In this document: positions 1 to 10,307 of the stretch, in pieces
How the letters are laid out: each line of letters begins with the position of its first letter
Numbering within the stretch: the first letter of the stretch is position 1
DNA from: Buddleja alternifolia
Lineage: Eukaryota; Streptophyta; Magnoliopsida; Lamiales; Scrophulariaceae
Direction: 5' to 3'
Length of the DNA: 64,000 nt
NCBI GenBank assembly: GCA_019426215.1
Contig: CM033402.1
Location: forward strand, 2,790,001 to 2,854,000
Notes under the pieces: model-generated
Told to the model about the DNA's origin: nothing
The model's input: the letters and a program-made list of their open reading frames with translations, nothing else
Database searches by the model: none
Translations under genes and position numbers: made by a program

Positions 1-134
1 ACCCTATCACGCATGATCATGGCATGTGTGACGTCACCGTAACGGGTAAAATGGTCTTTTAGCCTCTCCTCCGTCGTGTCCCACCCTATGCCGCCGATGA
101 AGAGCTTTCCGTCGTCAGACGATGATGAATTCAT
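1..134 (-). CDS. RRM-type RNA-binding protein, N-terminal 44 codons (runs off left edge)
   Basis: Reading the minus strand from the ATG at 134-132 gives 44 codons that stay open to the window edge. After a short Ser/Asp leader comes the start of an RNA-recognition motif: the RNP-2 hexamer LFIGGI (residues 11-16), then a W-D-T-T-E-E-R-L helix and Y-G-D-V, the usual beta1-alpha1-beta2 order of plant hnRNP1/Musashi-like proteins with an N-terminal RRM. Such proteins bind pre-mRNA or mRNA in nucleus and cytoplasm. No other in-frame Met lies just upstream of the ATG, and the leader before it is rich in purines on the coding strand, as expected for a 5'UTR. The rest (RNP-1, possible second RRM, Gly-rich tail) lies outside the window, so subfamily and integrity cannot be judged. 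The RRM is seen directly; hnRNP1-like is inferred from the motif spacing. Confidence 0.85.
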   Translation of the reverse strand, partial: MNSSSSDDGKLFIGGIGWDTTEERLKDHFTRYGDVTHAMIMRDR

Positions 135-308
135 TGCGGTGAATGCGGGGCAGTATGTGTGTTGTGTGTGAATTTTTTTTTTCTTTTCCTTTTGTCGAAT
201 GTTGTTATTATGTGGGTGTTTGTTGATTTTTGTTTTTGTTTTGTAGTTGCGTAAATGAGATCTTGCACGTGTAATTGTTGAACTTTTACTAAATAAGTGT
301 CTTACATC

Positions 309-494
309 CCAATTCAAATCTTCTGTTGTAATACTTTTTGTTACACATACAGATGCGTGACAAGTGTATCTATGCGTGTTAACAACCATATTTTTTTTAC
401 ATTCTGACCATATGTGTATACACTTGTCACGCATCTATGCATATAATATACATAAATAGTGTTACATAGATGTGTAACAGAAAATTTGAACTGC
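309..494. repeat. MITE-like imperfect palindrome
   Basis: The two halves are inverted copies. The left arm at 351-370 (AGATGCGTGACAAGTGTAT) pairs with 417-436. An outer pair, TGTTACACAT near 340 and ATGTGTAACA near 471, and AATTCAAATCTTCTGT near 311 with its complement near 479, extend the fold. It lies in the presumed promoter of the RRM gene. No target-site duplication was identified, so the exact ends are approximate. Confidence 0.55.
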
Positions 495-1284
495 TTTCAT
501 CTAATATTTTACAATAGGAGATGCAGTAGGATTTGCTACAGAGAATCCTATTTAGTTATTGGGAAAGACCGAAAACAGAAAGTCGGGTTATATGGGTGGG
601 TCATGGAGGAGTGGGTTATGTGTTTTGGGCCGAAAAGACAAGTGGGTTTGGGTTTGAGCCGAACTGATACTGAAAAGGAACCAGAACATGGTCGTATTTG
701 GTATAAGAAGTGCTTATTTGGCCCATTGTATTGGGCCCTATTGCAAGTAATAACGAGAGGTTCACATTAGGATTATGAATCAAACTTTATGAGCCGAGCT
801 TAGGGTGATTCAAGCTCAAAACTATCGCGTTTAAATGTTATCGGCTCAAACTCGGCTCATAAACTTATTTCTTTGGCCCCTCTCAAAGTCGGCTTATACT
901 GTTTACGAGTTTCGAGCTTATTTGGGGCCGGCTCGCGATATTATTTTTATTTTTTAAAAATATTCAATAAAATATATAATCAACGACTAATCTTGAATAA
1001 TCCACTGATTAAAAGTCTACAATATGTATAATTCCAAAGTCTTATTAATGAAGTTTAATACAACGATTATCAAAGTTTAGATCATTTCTCAATAGATTTG
1101 AGATAACATATAAATTGAAGGTTCCTACAAAAGTATTTTAAAAGAAAATTTACACTAATATATGCATTTTTTCCACTTAGGTCCTTTATAAGCTAGCATA
1201 AAAATAACTTAGTTATATGACAACAAAACATTAAATTAGACTTATAGGAAAAATAACCTAGCTATATGTCTTGGGACAAGTCGT
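495..1284. other. Non-coding, AT-rich
   Basis: No gene is supported here. The plus-strand reading frame at 459-770 has no recognisable domain and starts inside the palindrome. A 20-bp inverted repeat around the word GAGCCGAG (783-802 and 847-866) forms a small hairpin. The remainder is AT-rich with no feature I recognise. Confidence 0.5.
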
Positions 1285-1870
1285 GATAAGCGATTGAAAG
1301 GTGAGTTAGACTTAGACATATAGGAAAAAAGTCTAGGTCATTGAAATAATACATGTTCCAGCATTACAATACATGATTAAAAACTTTTATTTTTAATTAC
1401 AATAAAAAAGCTTCATATACTTTTCACATAGATTTATATATACATATGGAAATTTTATTATGAATGGTATAATAAAAAAAGAAATTATTGTTGTTCACTA
1501 TAATTTCAGTGGAATCTATTTATTTTTCACCCACTTAATCCACACTAGCAAAATATGCATTACAAATTTCAGGGAAAAAGAATTATGGCTCTGTTGATAA
1601 GAAAAGAACAAAAATAAATCACAAAGCAATTTGAAGATGGAAGTATGAAATTAATGAAACAATCATATAGTATAAACTAGTCATGCTATTGTTTTTATTT
1701 TAATTTTCAATTGATTATATGAATATTGCATTGATTGAGAAAATTGGGTATTATCACTAGAAGTATAAATTGTGTATTGTCGCTAGAAACATACAAAAGA
1801 TAACTTATGCATTTACTAATTAGTTTGGCCAATATACAATATAGTGCAAGCGCATATATATATATATATA
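1285..1870. repeat. Direct segmental duplication, copy 1
   Basis: About 0.58 kb that recurs at 2112-2628 in the same orientation: shared words include GATTGAAAGGTGAGTT, ACATGTTCCAGCATTACAAT and CAATTTGAAGATGGAAGTAT, in the same order. It ends in a TA-dinucleotide run near 1855-1870. There is no coding content. Confidence 0.8.
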
Positions 1871-2111
1871 AATATTCTATTATAAAATTACGAGTTGTTT
1901 CTTAGAATTTTTTATATACTTAAAGTATCCCTAAGCAATTCTATTTTTAAATGGCAAAAGAGTCAAAAATAAATTACAAAAATAAATTTCGGATATCTAC
2001 AAGTTTAAGATGTATAGTTATGTTATGAGTCTATAGACTATAAAATGAAATCACAAGATAATAATAGATGATGAGTTACATTAAAACACTATAATTTAAG
2101 TATTAAAAAAA

Positions 2112-2628
2112 AAAGTCGTGATAAACGATTGAAAGGTGAGTTCGACCTAGGCATATATGAAAGAAGGTCTAGCCCATTGAAACAATACATGTTCCAGCAT
2201 TACAATACATCATATACTTTTTACATATAGTTATATATACATAGGAAAAATTTATTATTAATGGTATAATAAAAAGAAATTATTGTTGTTCGCTATAATT
2301 TCAATGGAATCTATTTACCAATATGCATTACAAATTTCATGGAAAAGGAATTATGGCTCTGTTAATAAGAAAAGAAGAAAAATAAAACATAAGCAATTTG
2401 AAGATGGAAGTATGAAATTAATGAAACGACCATATAGTATAAACTAGTCATGCTATTGTCTATATTTTAATTTTCAATTGATTATATGAATATTGCATTG
2501 ATTGAGAAAAATGGGTATTATCTCTAGAAGCATACAAAAGATAATTTAATTATCCATACCATGTGCATGTACTAATTACTTTCCCCAATATACAATATAT
2601 TGCAAGCGCATATATATAATGATATATA
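2112..2628. repeat. Direct segmental duplication, copy 2
   Basis: Second copy of 1285-1870, shorter because of several internal deletions (for example the stretch matching 1525-1550 is missing). About 830 bp separate equivalent positions. The roughly 240 bases between the copies show nothing recognisable. Confidence 0.8.
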
Positions 2629-3625
2629 ATTGAAAGTGTGTGTTCATATTGAAATTTTTATAATCTTTCATTAATACAGACATCGTTGTATTTTGAAATT
2701 TTAGCCATTGTTCTTTTTAGGAATTAACTTAATGCTCATACTTCAATATTTAGACATTTATTAACTCTTTCATAATCTTTAATTCTATAACACCTGTTAA
2801 TAGTGTATATATATGCATACACATCATTTATATTAAAGACATTTATGAAACTAAATCATCAATGTTAGTACAAGAATATTTATTTGAAATATGATGAATA
2901 CTTTGTTTAAAAAAATGCTAAATATGGAATTCAAAGTGAAGATAACAAGAATCACGTTAAAATATATATAAAAAAATCTCCTTTATATAATTATTATGTT
3001 CTTTGTTGTGCATTATAAGTTGTTACATGCAACATACATATTTTTTACGGGTTCTACAATATTTATCAATAAAATTTAATTTTATAAATGAAAATACACA
3101 TCCAATAGTAGCAAATCAAACAAAAAGTAAAGCAATATTCTACGTATTAATTTTGCAAACAATTAATGTATTGTGGTTCAAAATGGAGACACATCGAATG
3201 ATCTTGAAAACATGATATGGTTGCTTTAGAAAACAAAGAAAGCGAACAATAAAGAAATGACATGTTACCTAGATATCCAGTTTTTGAGACAAAATGAAGA
3301 GACGATTTCAAGTACACAAAGAAACTCAAGGAGGGGATGGGAGAAGAGAGCGTGATCATTAAAATAAACACGAAAAAACAAATGAAGCATGAATTTATAA
3401 GAATCCATTTATTTACATTTTTATATATCTAGGTTTCAATATTCAATATACGTAGTTCTTTTATGTATTAATTTAGTATCTCATGTCGGTCAATATATTA
3501 TTTTTCAAATAATTATGGTTTATTAGATATAATTTACTTAGTTATAAATTATTATTGAAGTTTTAAACATATAATATTTTCAAATTAAACATCATCTATA
3601 TACGAATTATTTTAATAATGTCATA
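2629..3625. other. Non-coding, AT-rich
   Basis: No gene, RNA or clear repeat recognised. The short open frames at 3003-3215 (+) and 3147-3371 (-) overlap each other, are AT-driven and have no domain. Confidence 0.5.
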
Positions 3626-3676
3626 CAATAATAATAATAATAATAATAATTTATTATTATTATTATTATTATTATT
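3626..3676. repeat. (AAT)n/(ATT)n microsatellite, mirror-joined
   Basis: Eight AAT units are followed directly by about eight ATT units, so the array is self-complementary and can fold on itself. Confidence 0.9.
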
Positions 3677-3710
3677 GCTTAACGTGGATCTCTGGTTATA
3701 ATTATCCTTT

Positions 3711-4295
3711 GAGTGGACACATCCATTGAAGCCATCGAAGAAGAATTAGACTGCTAACTTCAGGCCATCAGTTAGTGGAAGAATGACAATCAAGACAAAT
3801 GGAGTTGACCCAAGTCTTCCATAAATCTCCAAACAAGACTAATTTCAGTGGTCTTGAGAAGCTTAGAGCCTACCATAGGTACTGCTGGGACCTACTGGAA
3901 TGCCTATTATAGTCATAGGATGAAACATGGTTCAAAACTTTGAAGGTTGATGAAGCTCATAAAAAAATAAAAAATAAAATTCTGACCCATCCACGTGTTG
4001 ATTGTTAAATGGATTTTATAGTCTTTCATGATCAAGGGATTACTTTTTATGTTTTCCAATGAAAGGGATGCGAGACTTTATAATTTGTCGTGTAAATTGT
4101 GTAAGAAATTTCACCCCAAGAAACTTGTGGTCCCTGCATGCTATCTTTCCCCTATGACGAGGTCTTTTTTGGTAAATTATTGATATGTTTTGTTATTGTT
4201 AAACCATGTCTATAAAGCACAACCCGGATATAGCTTGTCTTTCATCTTATGCTAGAATATAATATTAACAAGAGAAAAACAGCAAAACAACCATT
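3711..4295 (+). promoter_or_regulatory. Promoter and leader of the intact RLP gene
   Basis: This block is shared with 30064-30457 and 31681-31978 (words such as ACATCCATTGAA, AGAGCCTACCATA, GGGACCTACTG, TAAGAAATTTC in the same order), so the promoter was duplicated with the gene. Homology to the proximal promoter of the second RLP copy runs up to the start codon. An upstream ATG at 4249 opens a frame that overlaps the main start codon. Confidence 0.65.
4211..4217 (+). promoter_or_regulatory. TATA box of the intact RLP gene
   Basis: TATAAAG, 85 bp before the ATG, conserved at the same place (31907-31913, 72 bp before the ATG) in the second RLP copy inside an otherwise drifting stretch. Transcription would be expected to start near 4240-4250. 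Confidence 0.6.
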
Positions 4296-7200
4296 ATGTT
4301 ACCTAAATGGTGTTTTCTGCTTCATATTCTTGCTTTTTCCTTACTTTCACTTAATATCACATCTTTTGCGAGAGAAGAAGCAAAGGCTCTTCTCCAGTGG
4401 AAGAAAAGCTTTTCACAGTCTCATTCTCTCGAATCATGGTCATTAGACAACCTTGGAAACCTATGCAACTGGACAGGCATTGTCTGTAGTTCTCAGTATA
4501 CAGTTTCTGAGATAAATTTATCAGAAACGAATATACATGGCACACTCGACAATCTTGATTTCACATCATTTCCAAACCTCACCACTTTCAACCTCCCAAA
4601 CAACAGCTTTTTTGGTTTGATGCCATCGAGCATTGGCAGCCTATCCAAGCTCACTTTCTTGGATTTAAGCTACAATTCCTTTGAGGGCATTATTCCACCT
4701 GCCATTGGAAGGCTGACAGAGCTCAACTATATAAGCTTCCGCAACAACAAACTTAATGGTACTGTACCATATGAGATTGGCAATCTTCAAAAGGTAAAAT
4801 TTTTGGACTTTGGATGGAATTACTTGGGAAATGGAGAATGGTCAAAATTTCGTAGCCTGCGTTCACTGTCACACCTCAGCTTAACTTACAATCATTTCAC
4901 CTCTGTATTTCCAATTTTCATGCTCAAATGCCCAAACCTTACTTATCTTAGTTTATCAGGTAATCAATTTATGGGTAGACTCCCGGAATCATTATTTAGT
5001 AATCTTGGAAAGCTTGAAGCCCTTTATCTCTATAACAACTCATTTGAAGGAAATATTTCATCTAAAATTGGTGGATTGACGAATTTAATGGTTCTTGATT
5101 TGGGAAGAAATGATTTTTCAGGCTCTATCCCACCAGAGATTGGGAGCCTATCAAATCTTGAGAGCTTAAATTTTTTTGGCAACAATTTAGCTGGGGAAAT
5201 CCCATCTGAAATTGGTATATTGAAAAATTTGAAGTATTTTGATCTGTCCGTAAATGATTTTTCAGGCTCTATCCCACCAAAGATTGAGAACCTATCAAAT
5301 CTTGAGAGCCTATATTTATTTGGCAACAATTTAGCTGGGGAAATCCCATCTGAAATTGGTGTATTGAAAAATTTGGAGTATTTTGATCTGTCCATAAATG
5401 ATTTTTCAGGCTTTATCCCACCAGAGATTGGGAACCTATCAAATCTTGAGCACCTAGTGCTTGATGACAACAATTTGGCTGGAGAAATTCCATCTGAAAT
5501 TGGCGTATTGACGAAGTTGATGGTTCTTTCTCTGTCCGAAAATAATTTGTCAGGCTCTATCCCACCAGAGATGATGAGGAACCTATCAAATCTTGAGAGC
5601 CTATATCTTGATGGCAACAATTTGGCTGGAGAAATTCCATCTGAAATTGGTGGATTGACGAATTTGAAGAATCTTTCTCTAGGCGAAAATGATTTGTCAG
5701 GCTCTATCCCACTAGAGATTTGGAACCTATCAAATCTTGAACACCTAAGGCTTCATGACAACAATTTGGCTGGAGAAATTCCATCTGAAATTGGTGGATT
5801 GACAAATTTGGGGTATCTTATTATGGGAAAAAATGATTTTTCAGGTTCTATCCCACCAGATATTGGAAAATTGAGATACTTGATAAGGTTGAGTCTTTGG
5901 GATAACCATCTTTCGGGTCCAATAACTCCGACAATTGGGAACCTTTCAAATCTTGATGGCCTATGGCTTTATGACAATAATTTGGCTGGAGAAATTCCAT
6001 TTGAAATTGGTGAATTGAAGTCGATGGTGTGGCTTGATCTCGGGGGAAACCGATTAAGTGGACATGTGCCCACATCGATCTCCAATTTAAGCAGATTGTC
6101 CAGGCTCCGTCTGTCGGATAATGAATTTTCAGGCGAAATCCCTTGGGATCTATTGCCCACTAGTCTAAGTAATCTTTTGCTTTTCAACAATAGTTTTGAA
6201 GGCTCTATACATTCCACCATTGGGAATCTTTCAAATCTTTATTTCCTGTTGCTATATTCCAACAAGTTGACTGGACAGATCCCATTATCCATTTGCGATT
6301 TGAGTTCTCTTATATATCTTCAACTGTCAAATAATAGTTTGGAAGGCACACTTCCAGAGTGTTTAGCAAACTTGAGTTCGTTGAGAGTCTTGCATTTAAA
6401 AGTAAATCATTTTCGCGGTCTCATTCCAAGTACATTTGCAAAGAACTGCGCTCTAGAGTCTCTCAACTTGAATAGCAACCAATTGGAGGGGACCTTACCC
6501 AAATCCATAACCAATTGTGAACATTTGCAGGTTCTTGATGTGGGAAACAACTATATACAAGACTCTTTTCCCTTTTGGATGGAAACTCTTCCAGCGCTTC
6601 GAGTTAGTGTCCTGAGATCTAACAGATTCCATGGTACAATAACAGATACGAACGCGAAGCTTCCTTTTCCCAAGTTGCAAATTTTTGATATCTCCCATAA
6701 TGAGTTCACGGGCAGTTTACCAATGAGATATCTGAAGAATTTCAAAGGCATGATGCATGTGAAGGAAAATGAAACAGAAACAATTGGTACAAGTGATCCC
6801 TATTTGGGTTACCAGGAGTCAACGACACTCATTTTCAAAGGCTCGGAATTTGAATTGGTGAGAATCCTGATAGCCTTTACAACCATTGATCTATCCAGCA
6901 ACGAATTCCATGGAAATATTCCGGATTGCATAGGAAATATCAATTCTCTACTGTATTTGAATTTGTCTCACAATAGCCTCACGGGTTGTATACCGTCATC
7001 TATAGGGAACTTAACTGAATTAGAATCACTAGACCTGTCTTCAAACCACTTGACCGGGGAAATCCCCGATCCATTGACAAGGCTGACGTTTCTTGAAGTG
7101 TTGAACATTTCACATAACGATCTTGTCGGGCCAATACCTCAATCCGGTGGACAGTTTCTTACATTTGACAACAGTTCATACATGGGAAACTCAGGACTAT

Positions 7201-7400
7201 GTGGATTTCCATTGACAAAGAAGTGTGAAGATGATGAAGAGCAAAAGTTGCCACAAGGAGTTCATGATGATGATGGTATATTAGATGGAATGACGTGGCA
7301 ATCTGTTCTTATGGGGTATGGAATTGGAACATTACTTGGGATTGTTTTAGGTCATTTCATCTTGATTAAATGGCCAAATGTGTACAGAATGTTTTGTTAG
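4296..7400 (+). CDS. LRR receptor-like protein, intact, kinase-less, single membrane helix
   Basis: An intronless 1034-residue protein. Residues 1-25 are a signal peptide ending T-S-F-A. An LRRNT cap follows with the C-x-W-x-G-I-x-x-C pattern (Cys57, Trp59, Cys64), then about 35 plant-type 24-residue LRRs. Residues about 255-480 repeat a 48-residue double-LRR module alternating G-S-I-P-P-E-I and A-G-E-I-P-S-E-I. After a non-LRR island (about 815-855) come four last LRRs, an E-D-D-E-E acidic linker, a membrane helix (about 1003-1024) and a 10-residue cytosolic tail. There is no kinase, as in RLPs of the Cf/RLP type, which signal through partner kinases such as SOBIR1 and BAK1 after binding ligand outside the cell. 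The N-terminal half instead resembles MIK/MDIS1-interacting kinases, so the protein looks chimeric. The start is fixed by the signal peptide and by conservation in the second copy. The ligand is unknown. Confidence 0.92.
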   Translation: MLPKWCFLLHILAFSLLSLNITSFAREEAKALLQWKKSFSQSHSLESWSLDNLGNLCNWTGIVCSSQYTVSEINLSETNIHGTLDNLDFTSFPNLTTFNLPNNSFFGLMPSSIGSLSKLTFLDLSYNSFEGIIPPAIGRLTELNYISFRNNKLNGTVPYEIGNLQKVKFLDFGWNYLGNGEWSKFRSLRSLSHLSLTYNHFTSVFPIFMLKCPNLTYLSLSGNQFMGRLPESLFSNLGKLEALYLYNNSFEGNISSKIGGLTNLMVLDLGRNDFSGSIPPEIGSLSNLESLNFFGNNLAGEIPSEIGILKNLKYFDLSVNDFSGSIPPKIENLSNLESLYLFGNNLAGEIPSEIGVLKNLEYFDLSINDFSGFIPPEIGNLSNLEHLVLDDNNLAGEIPSEIGVLTKLMVLSLSENNLSGSIPPEMMRNLSNLESLYLDGNNLAGEIPSEIGGLTNLKNLSLGENDLSGSIPLEIWNLSNLEHLRLHDNNLAGEIPSEIGGLTNLGYLIMGKNDFSGSIPPDIGKLRYLIRLSLWDNHLSGPITPTIGNLSNLDGLWLYDNNLAGEIPFEIGELKSMVWLDLGGNRLSGHVPTSISNLSRLSRLRLSDNEFSGEIPWDLLPTSLSNLLLFNNSFEGSIHSTIGNLSNLYFLLLYSNKLTGQIPLSICDLSSLIYLQLSNNSLEGTLPECLANLSSLRVLHLKVNHFRGLIPSTFAKNCALESLNLNSNQLEGTLPKSITNCEHLQVLDVGNNYIQDSFPFWMETLPALRVSVLRSNRFHGTITDTNAKLPFPKLQIFDISHNEFTGSLPMRYLKNFKGMMHVKENETETIGTSDPYLGYQESTTLIFKGSEFELVRILIAFTTIDLSSNEFHGNIPDCIGNINSLLYLNLSHNSLTGCIPSSIGNLTELESLDLSSNHLTGEIPDPLTRLTFLEVLNISHNDLVGPIPQSGGQFLTFDNSSYMGNSGLCGFPLTKKCEDDEEQKLPQGVHDDDGILDGMTWQSVLMGYGIGTLLGIVLGHFILIKWPNVYRMFC

Positions 7401-8190
7401 GTTGACTAGCAAAAATAAATGGGACAATTGTTGGCTAGACTGCCTTGGGTAAGATGCATAAGACGTAGATGTATTTAGATAATAAATGGAAAGATCCATG
7501 TATTTAGTTATAGTAATGAGGAAGATTAGTGTAATTAACCTTTTAATAAATTGTACTATTTGTATCGTATTGGTTGTCTTAAGATTTCCTAACTAATCAT
7601 ATTGTAATGGTTTTTCTGTTTTATTGCTTATAGAAGTCTAATTGTGCTATTTTGTTGGAAAGTTCTAGTTCCAACTCTGTTTGATTAAATTTAACTGTAA
7701 TTTAAAAAGTGATTGAATTACACTTGTTTTGTGATTATTCACTTACTTTATGAATTACACTTAAATTCTTTCAAATTATGCTCGGGCTAGAATATCCCCT
7801 CCAACTGGTGGAAAAAGTATTGTTTGACACTATGGTTACAAAGATGAATAGTTTTTTAATAATATTACTAGTCGCTGTGGCACACTTGATGTGTGTGCTT
7901 TATTATATAAAAATTACAAAAAAATAATTCACTTATATTTTATAATATAAAATTTCTCAATAACATATATTTTTCTACAAACTACGAATACATATGATTT
8001 TATATTAATTATTTTAAGTAGTTAGAAATTAGTGCAAAGGAAAGAAATACAAAAAAAAACTAAAAATGAAAGTATGGAGAGAAATAAGGAGAAAAAGTTG
8101 GGAGATGAGAGAGAAAAGTTTTTTTTTGGGGGGGGAAGAGGTAAGCAGGTCAAAGTTAGTTACTCTAAAACCTTCCCATTTTATATATAG
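7401..8190 (+). terminator. 3'UTR and downstream flank of the intact RLP gene
   Basis: AATAAA occurs at 7481-7486 and again at 7545-7550; either could direct polyadenylation. The first 400 bp recur after every other RLP copy (35217, 38537/40121, 43795, 52013/53390), so this flank travelled with the gene. Beyond 7850 the sequence is AT-rich and non-coding. An A/T-rich stretch with a GGGGGGGG run lies at 8120-8140. Confidence 0.6.
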
Positions 8191-9050
8191 TATAGATTGA
8201 GAAACAAAAGAAGTCCAATCAATGGATTTCGTGCATGATTTACATAAACATAGGATTTTTTTTGCATATAACACATGAGGGTTTCAGCGTTTTCGATTTA
8301 ACATGGGGTTATTTGTTAAAAAACCTTACAAATAGATGTATGAAAAAAATAGACTATTTATGGATGATTCATGTTGAACTAAATAAAGCTCATTTGGGCT
8401 CAATTGTTTCAACAATCTGATCAAATTTAAACAATTTCAAGCTCGATATAGTTAATCAAGTCACAAACTTATGTTGATTTTATAAGTTGCCGACTTTGTA
8501 GGTAAAGTAGTCAAATCATATACATAGGTAGAAGGATCTACCTAGCTTAGTTGATAAGTGCATTTAATCAACAAAGCTTTTGAGTTATGGCAAAAATAGA
8601 TCATTTCAGTATATTTTATTTTTGAAATGATTAATTAGTAAGACCTCATTTAGTGGAATGACCACAATAAAAGTTATAAAAAGAAAAAATAAAAAAGACC
8701 TATTTAGTGGGATAATTAATAGTCAACCTCCTTAATCAACATCATATAAGCTATAAAGTAGTACCATATCAAAAAGAAAGTTCATCAGAGTTCATTGACT
8801 AAAAATTCAAAATCATCTATGCAAAACATAAATGCTACATTTATGTAGTATATACATAATATCCCCAGAAAATCCATGAAAATTTTAGTCAGGAGATAGT
8901 GACCACAAATCATCCCAGAAAAGGGGTGATTTGACTGATTGTATTAGCACTGAAGGTAACACTAGAAGTAATATCAAATACACACGAAGACACTATTTAT
9001 ATGCTCTCATAAAGAATTGTATATATTTAAACTGTCACACTAGATAATTT
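8191..9050. repeat. RLP-cluster flank module, copy A
   Basis: It recurs at 46792-47120 plus 47575-47950 (copy B) and at 54430-55387 plus 60268-60490 (copy C). Shared landmarks are ATTTATGGATGATTCATGTT, TCATTTGGGCTCAATTGTTT, TAGAAGGATCTACCTAG and TGTATTAGCACTGAA. It is non-coding. Its value is that copies B and C give the empty sites for several transposon insertions. Confidence 0.85.
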
Positions 9051-9583
9051 TGTGACGGACCAAAAGCTAGTAATTTTGAGAATTTAAAAAACACGTCTTA
9101 AAATCTCGCATAACTCAATAAACTCAAAAGTGAAATAAACTCTGAAATCTTTATTAATGATAACATTGTATCTCAAATGAAATACAAACTGCAACTATTT
9201 ATAGGAAATAAAAGATAGACTCCTAATCGAAGTAAACTTAGAATTCTACTTTTACTCATATTTTGACTCCAAAAATCAATAGAATTCTAACAGACTCGAA
9301 ACGCTACCAAATTTGACCCAAAAATAATTCATATTATGAGATGACACATGGCAAAATTTAAGCCTCATTCGGCAACTAGATAATTAATTAAAAATAAATC
9401 AAAAATGCTGAAAAACGAAAAAAAAAAACACTAAATGGACCAAACGAAGGCCTAAACAATGGATTTTGAGGTCGATGAAAAACATTAGTGGGCCCCATGA
9501 CTCCAAACAGATCAAAAGTTATTGCCATTTGAAATCTCACCCGCAACTTTTAGTTTGTTTTTCACTTTTCTTCCTTCGAGAAA
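9051..9583. other. Insertion of unknown type in flank copy A
   Basis: Copies B and C read straight through AATTTTGTTAACATTC here, whereas copy A is split by about 530 bp starting GACGGACC and ending TCGAGAAAG. No terminal inverted repeat, TG/CA ends or target duplication could be seen, so the class is unresolved; a degraded LTR fragment is possible. No coding potential. Confidence 0.45.
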
Positions 9584-9618
9584 GTTAACATTCAAGTTAC
9601 AAATTGCAATAAACATTC

Positions 9619-10033
9619 TGATACGATCGTGTATCAAGATATTTCTTTTCGAGTCAGGAATTAATTCCAGAATTGTGAGATTAAGAGAGAGGGTTTCTTT
9701 CTAGCAGAAACCGAGCTCCAGAATGAAAGACGAGAAAGATATTAACTAGAATTATGAATTTTCTTCTCTGCTTCTTTACAATACGCAAACTACTACTTAA
9801 ATACAATAAGGGACTTCCAACTTCTTTTAGCACTAACATGTTTTAAGGAAATTAAAACTACCCACTAATAAACCAATTAACTGCTCAATTAATAAACCAC
9901 TACAAGGAATTTTACTACTGCAGAATAGGTAAACAAATTAAAATGCATAATACTAGGCCCAATAAGTTCTTCTTTTTGGATTCTTCACTTTGGCCCAAAT
10001 GCTCAACACATGCAGATAGCCCAAGGCGTATCA
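9619..10033 (-). mobile_element. Solo LTR (415 bp) with CATTC target duplication
   Basis: The element starts TGATACGATCG and ends GGCGTATCA, with TG/CA termini and matching inverted ends TGATACG/CGTATCA. CATTC flanks it at 9614-9618 and 10034-10038. The uninterrupted target AAACATTCACATCTATTT is present at about 47960 in flank copy B. No primer site, tract or internal region follows, so the internal domain was lost by LTR-LTR recombination. The minus orientation is inferred from the R/U5-like pyrimidine-rich run near 9620-9720. Confidence 0.8.
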
Positions 10034-10159
10034 CATTCACATCTATTTACAATTAAAGCCTGAAGCTAAATTTTCATGTGAAATGATCAAAATATTCTCA
10101 AAAGTCATTGGGTCATTTATTTAGTGTTATTTTGTTTAGCGGACTCACAAACTCATTTA

Positions 10160-10307
10160 GGCTCTGTTTAATTCTTGGATTTTGGTGAGGAAAAAGAAAA
10201 AGAAAATATCATGTGTACTCTAATTCATAGTACTTTGCGCTTTATTTGTTGATCATTCTCATTTCCTTTTCCTTTTCTTCGTCAAAATCCAAGAACCAGA
10301 CCGAGCC
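10160..10307. mobile_element. Tourist-like MITE, copy in flank A
   Basis: A foldback element with terminal inverted repeats GGCTCTGTTTAATTCTTGG and the complement of CCAAGAACCAGACCGAGCC. It is flanked by TTA on the left (10157-10159) and a drifted TTT on the right. The same element sits at the same place in flank copy B (48084-48238), so it inserted before that duplication. Confidence 0.8.

Noticed and set aside
459..770. 103-codon plus-strand open frame
   Set aside because: No domain, starts inside a palindromic repeat, composition like its non-coding surroundings.
1285..2628. LTR pair of a retrotransposon
   Set aside because: The repeats lack TG/CA ends, primer site and target duplication, and the spacer is too short; a plain segmental duplication fits better.
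5030..5620. 196-codon minus-strand frame with repeated S-R-F-D-R-F words
   Set aside because: Antisense shadow of the 144-bp LRR modules, whose length is divisible by three.
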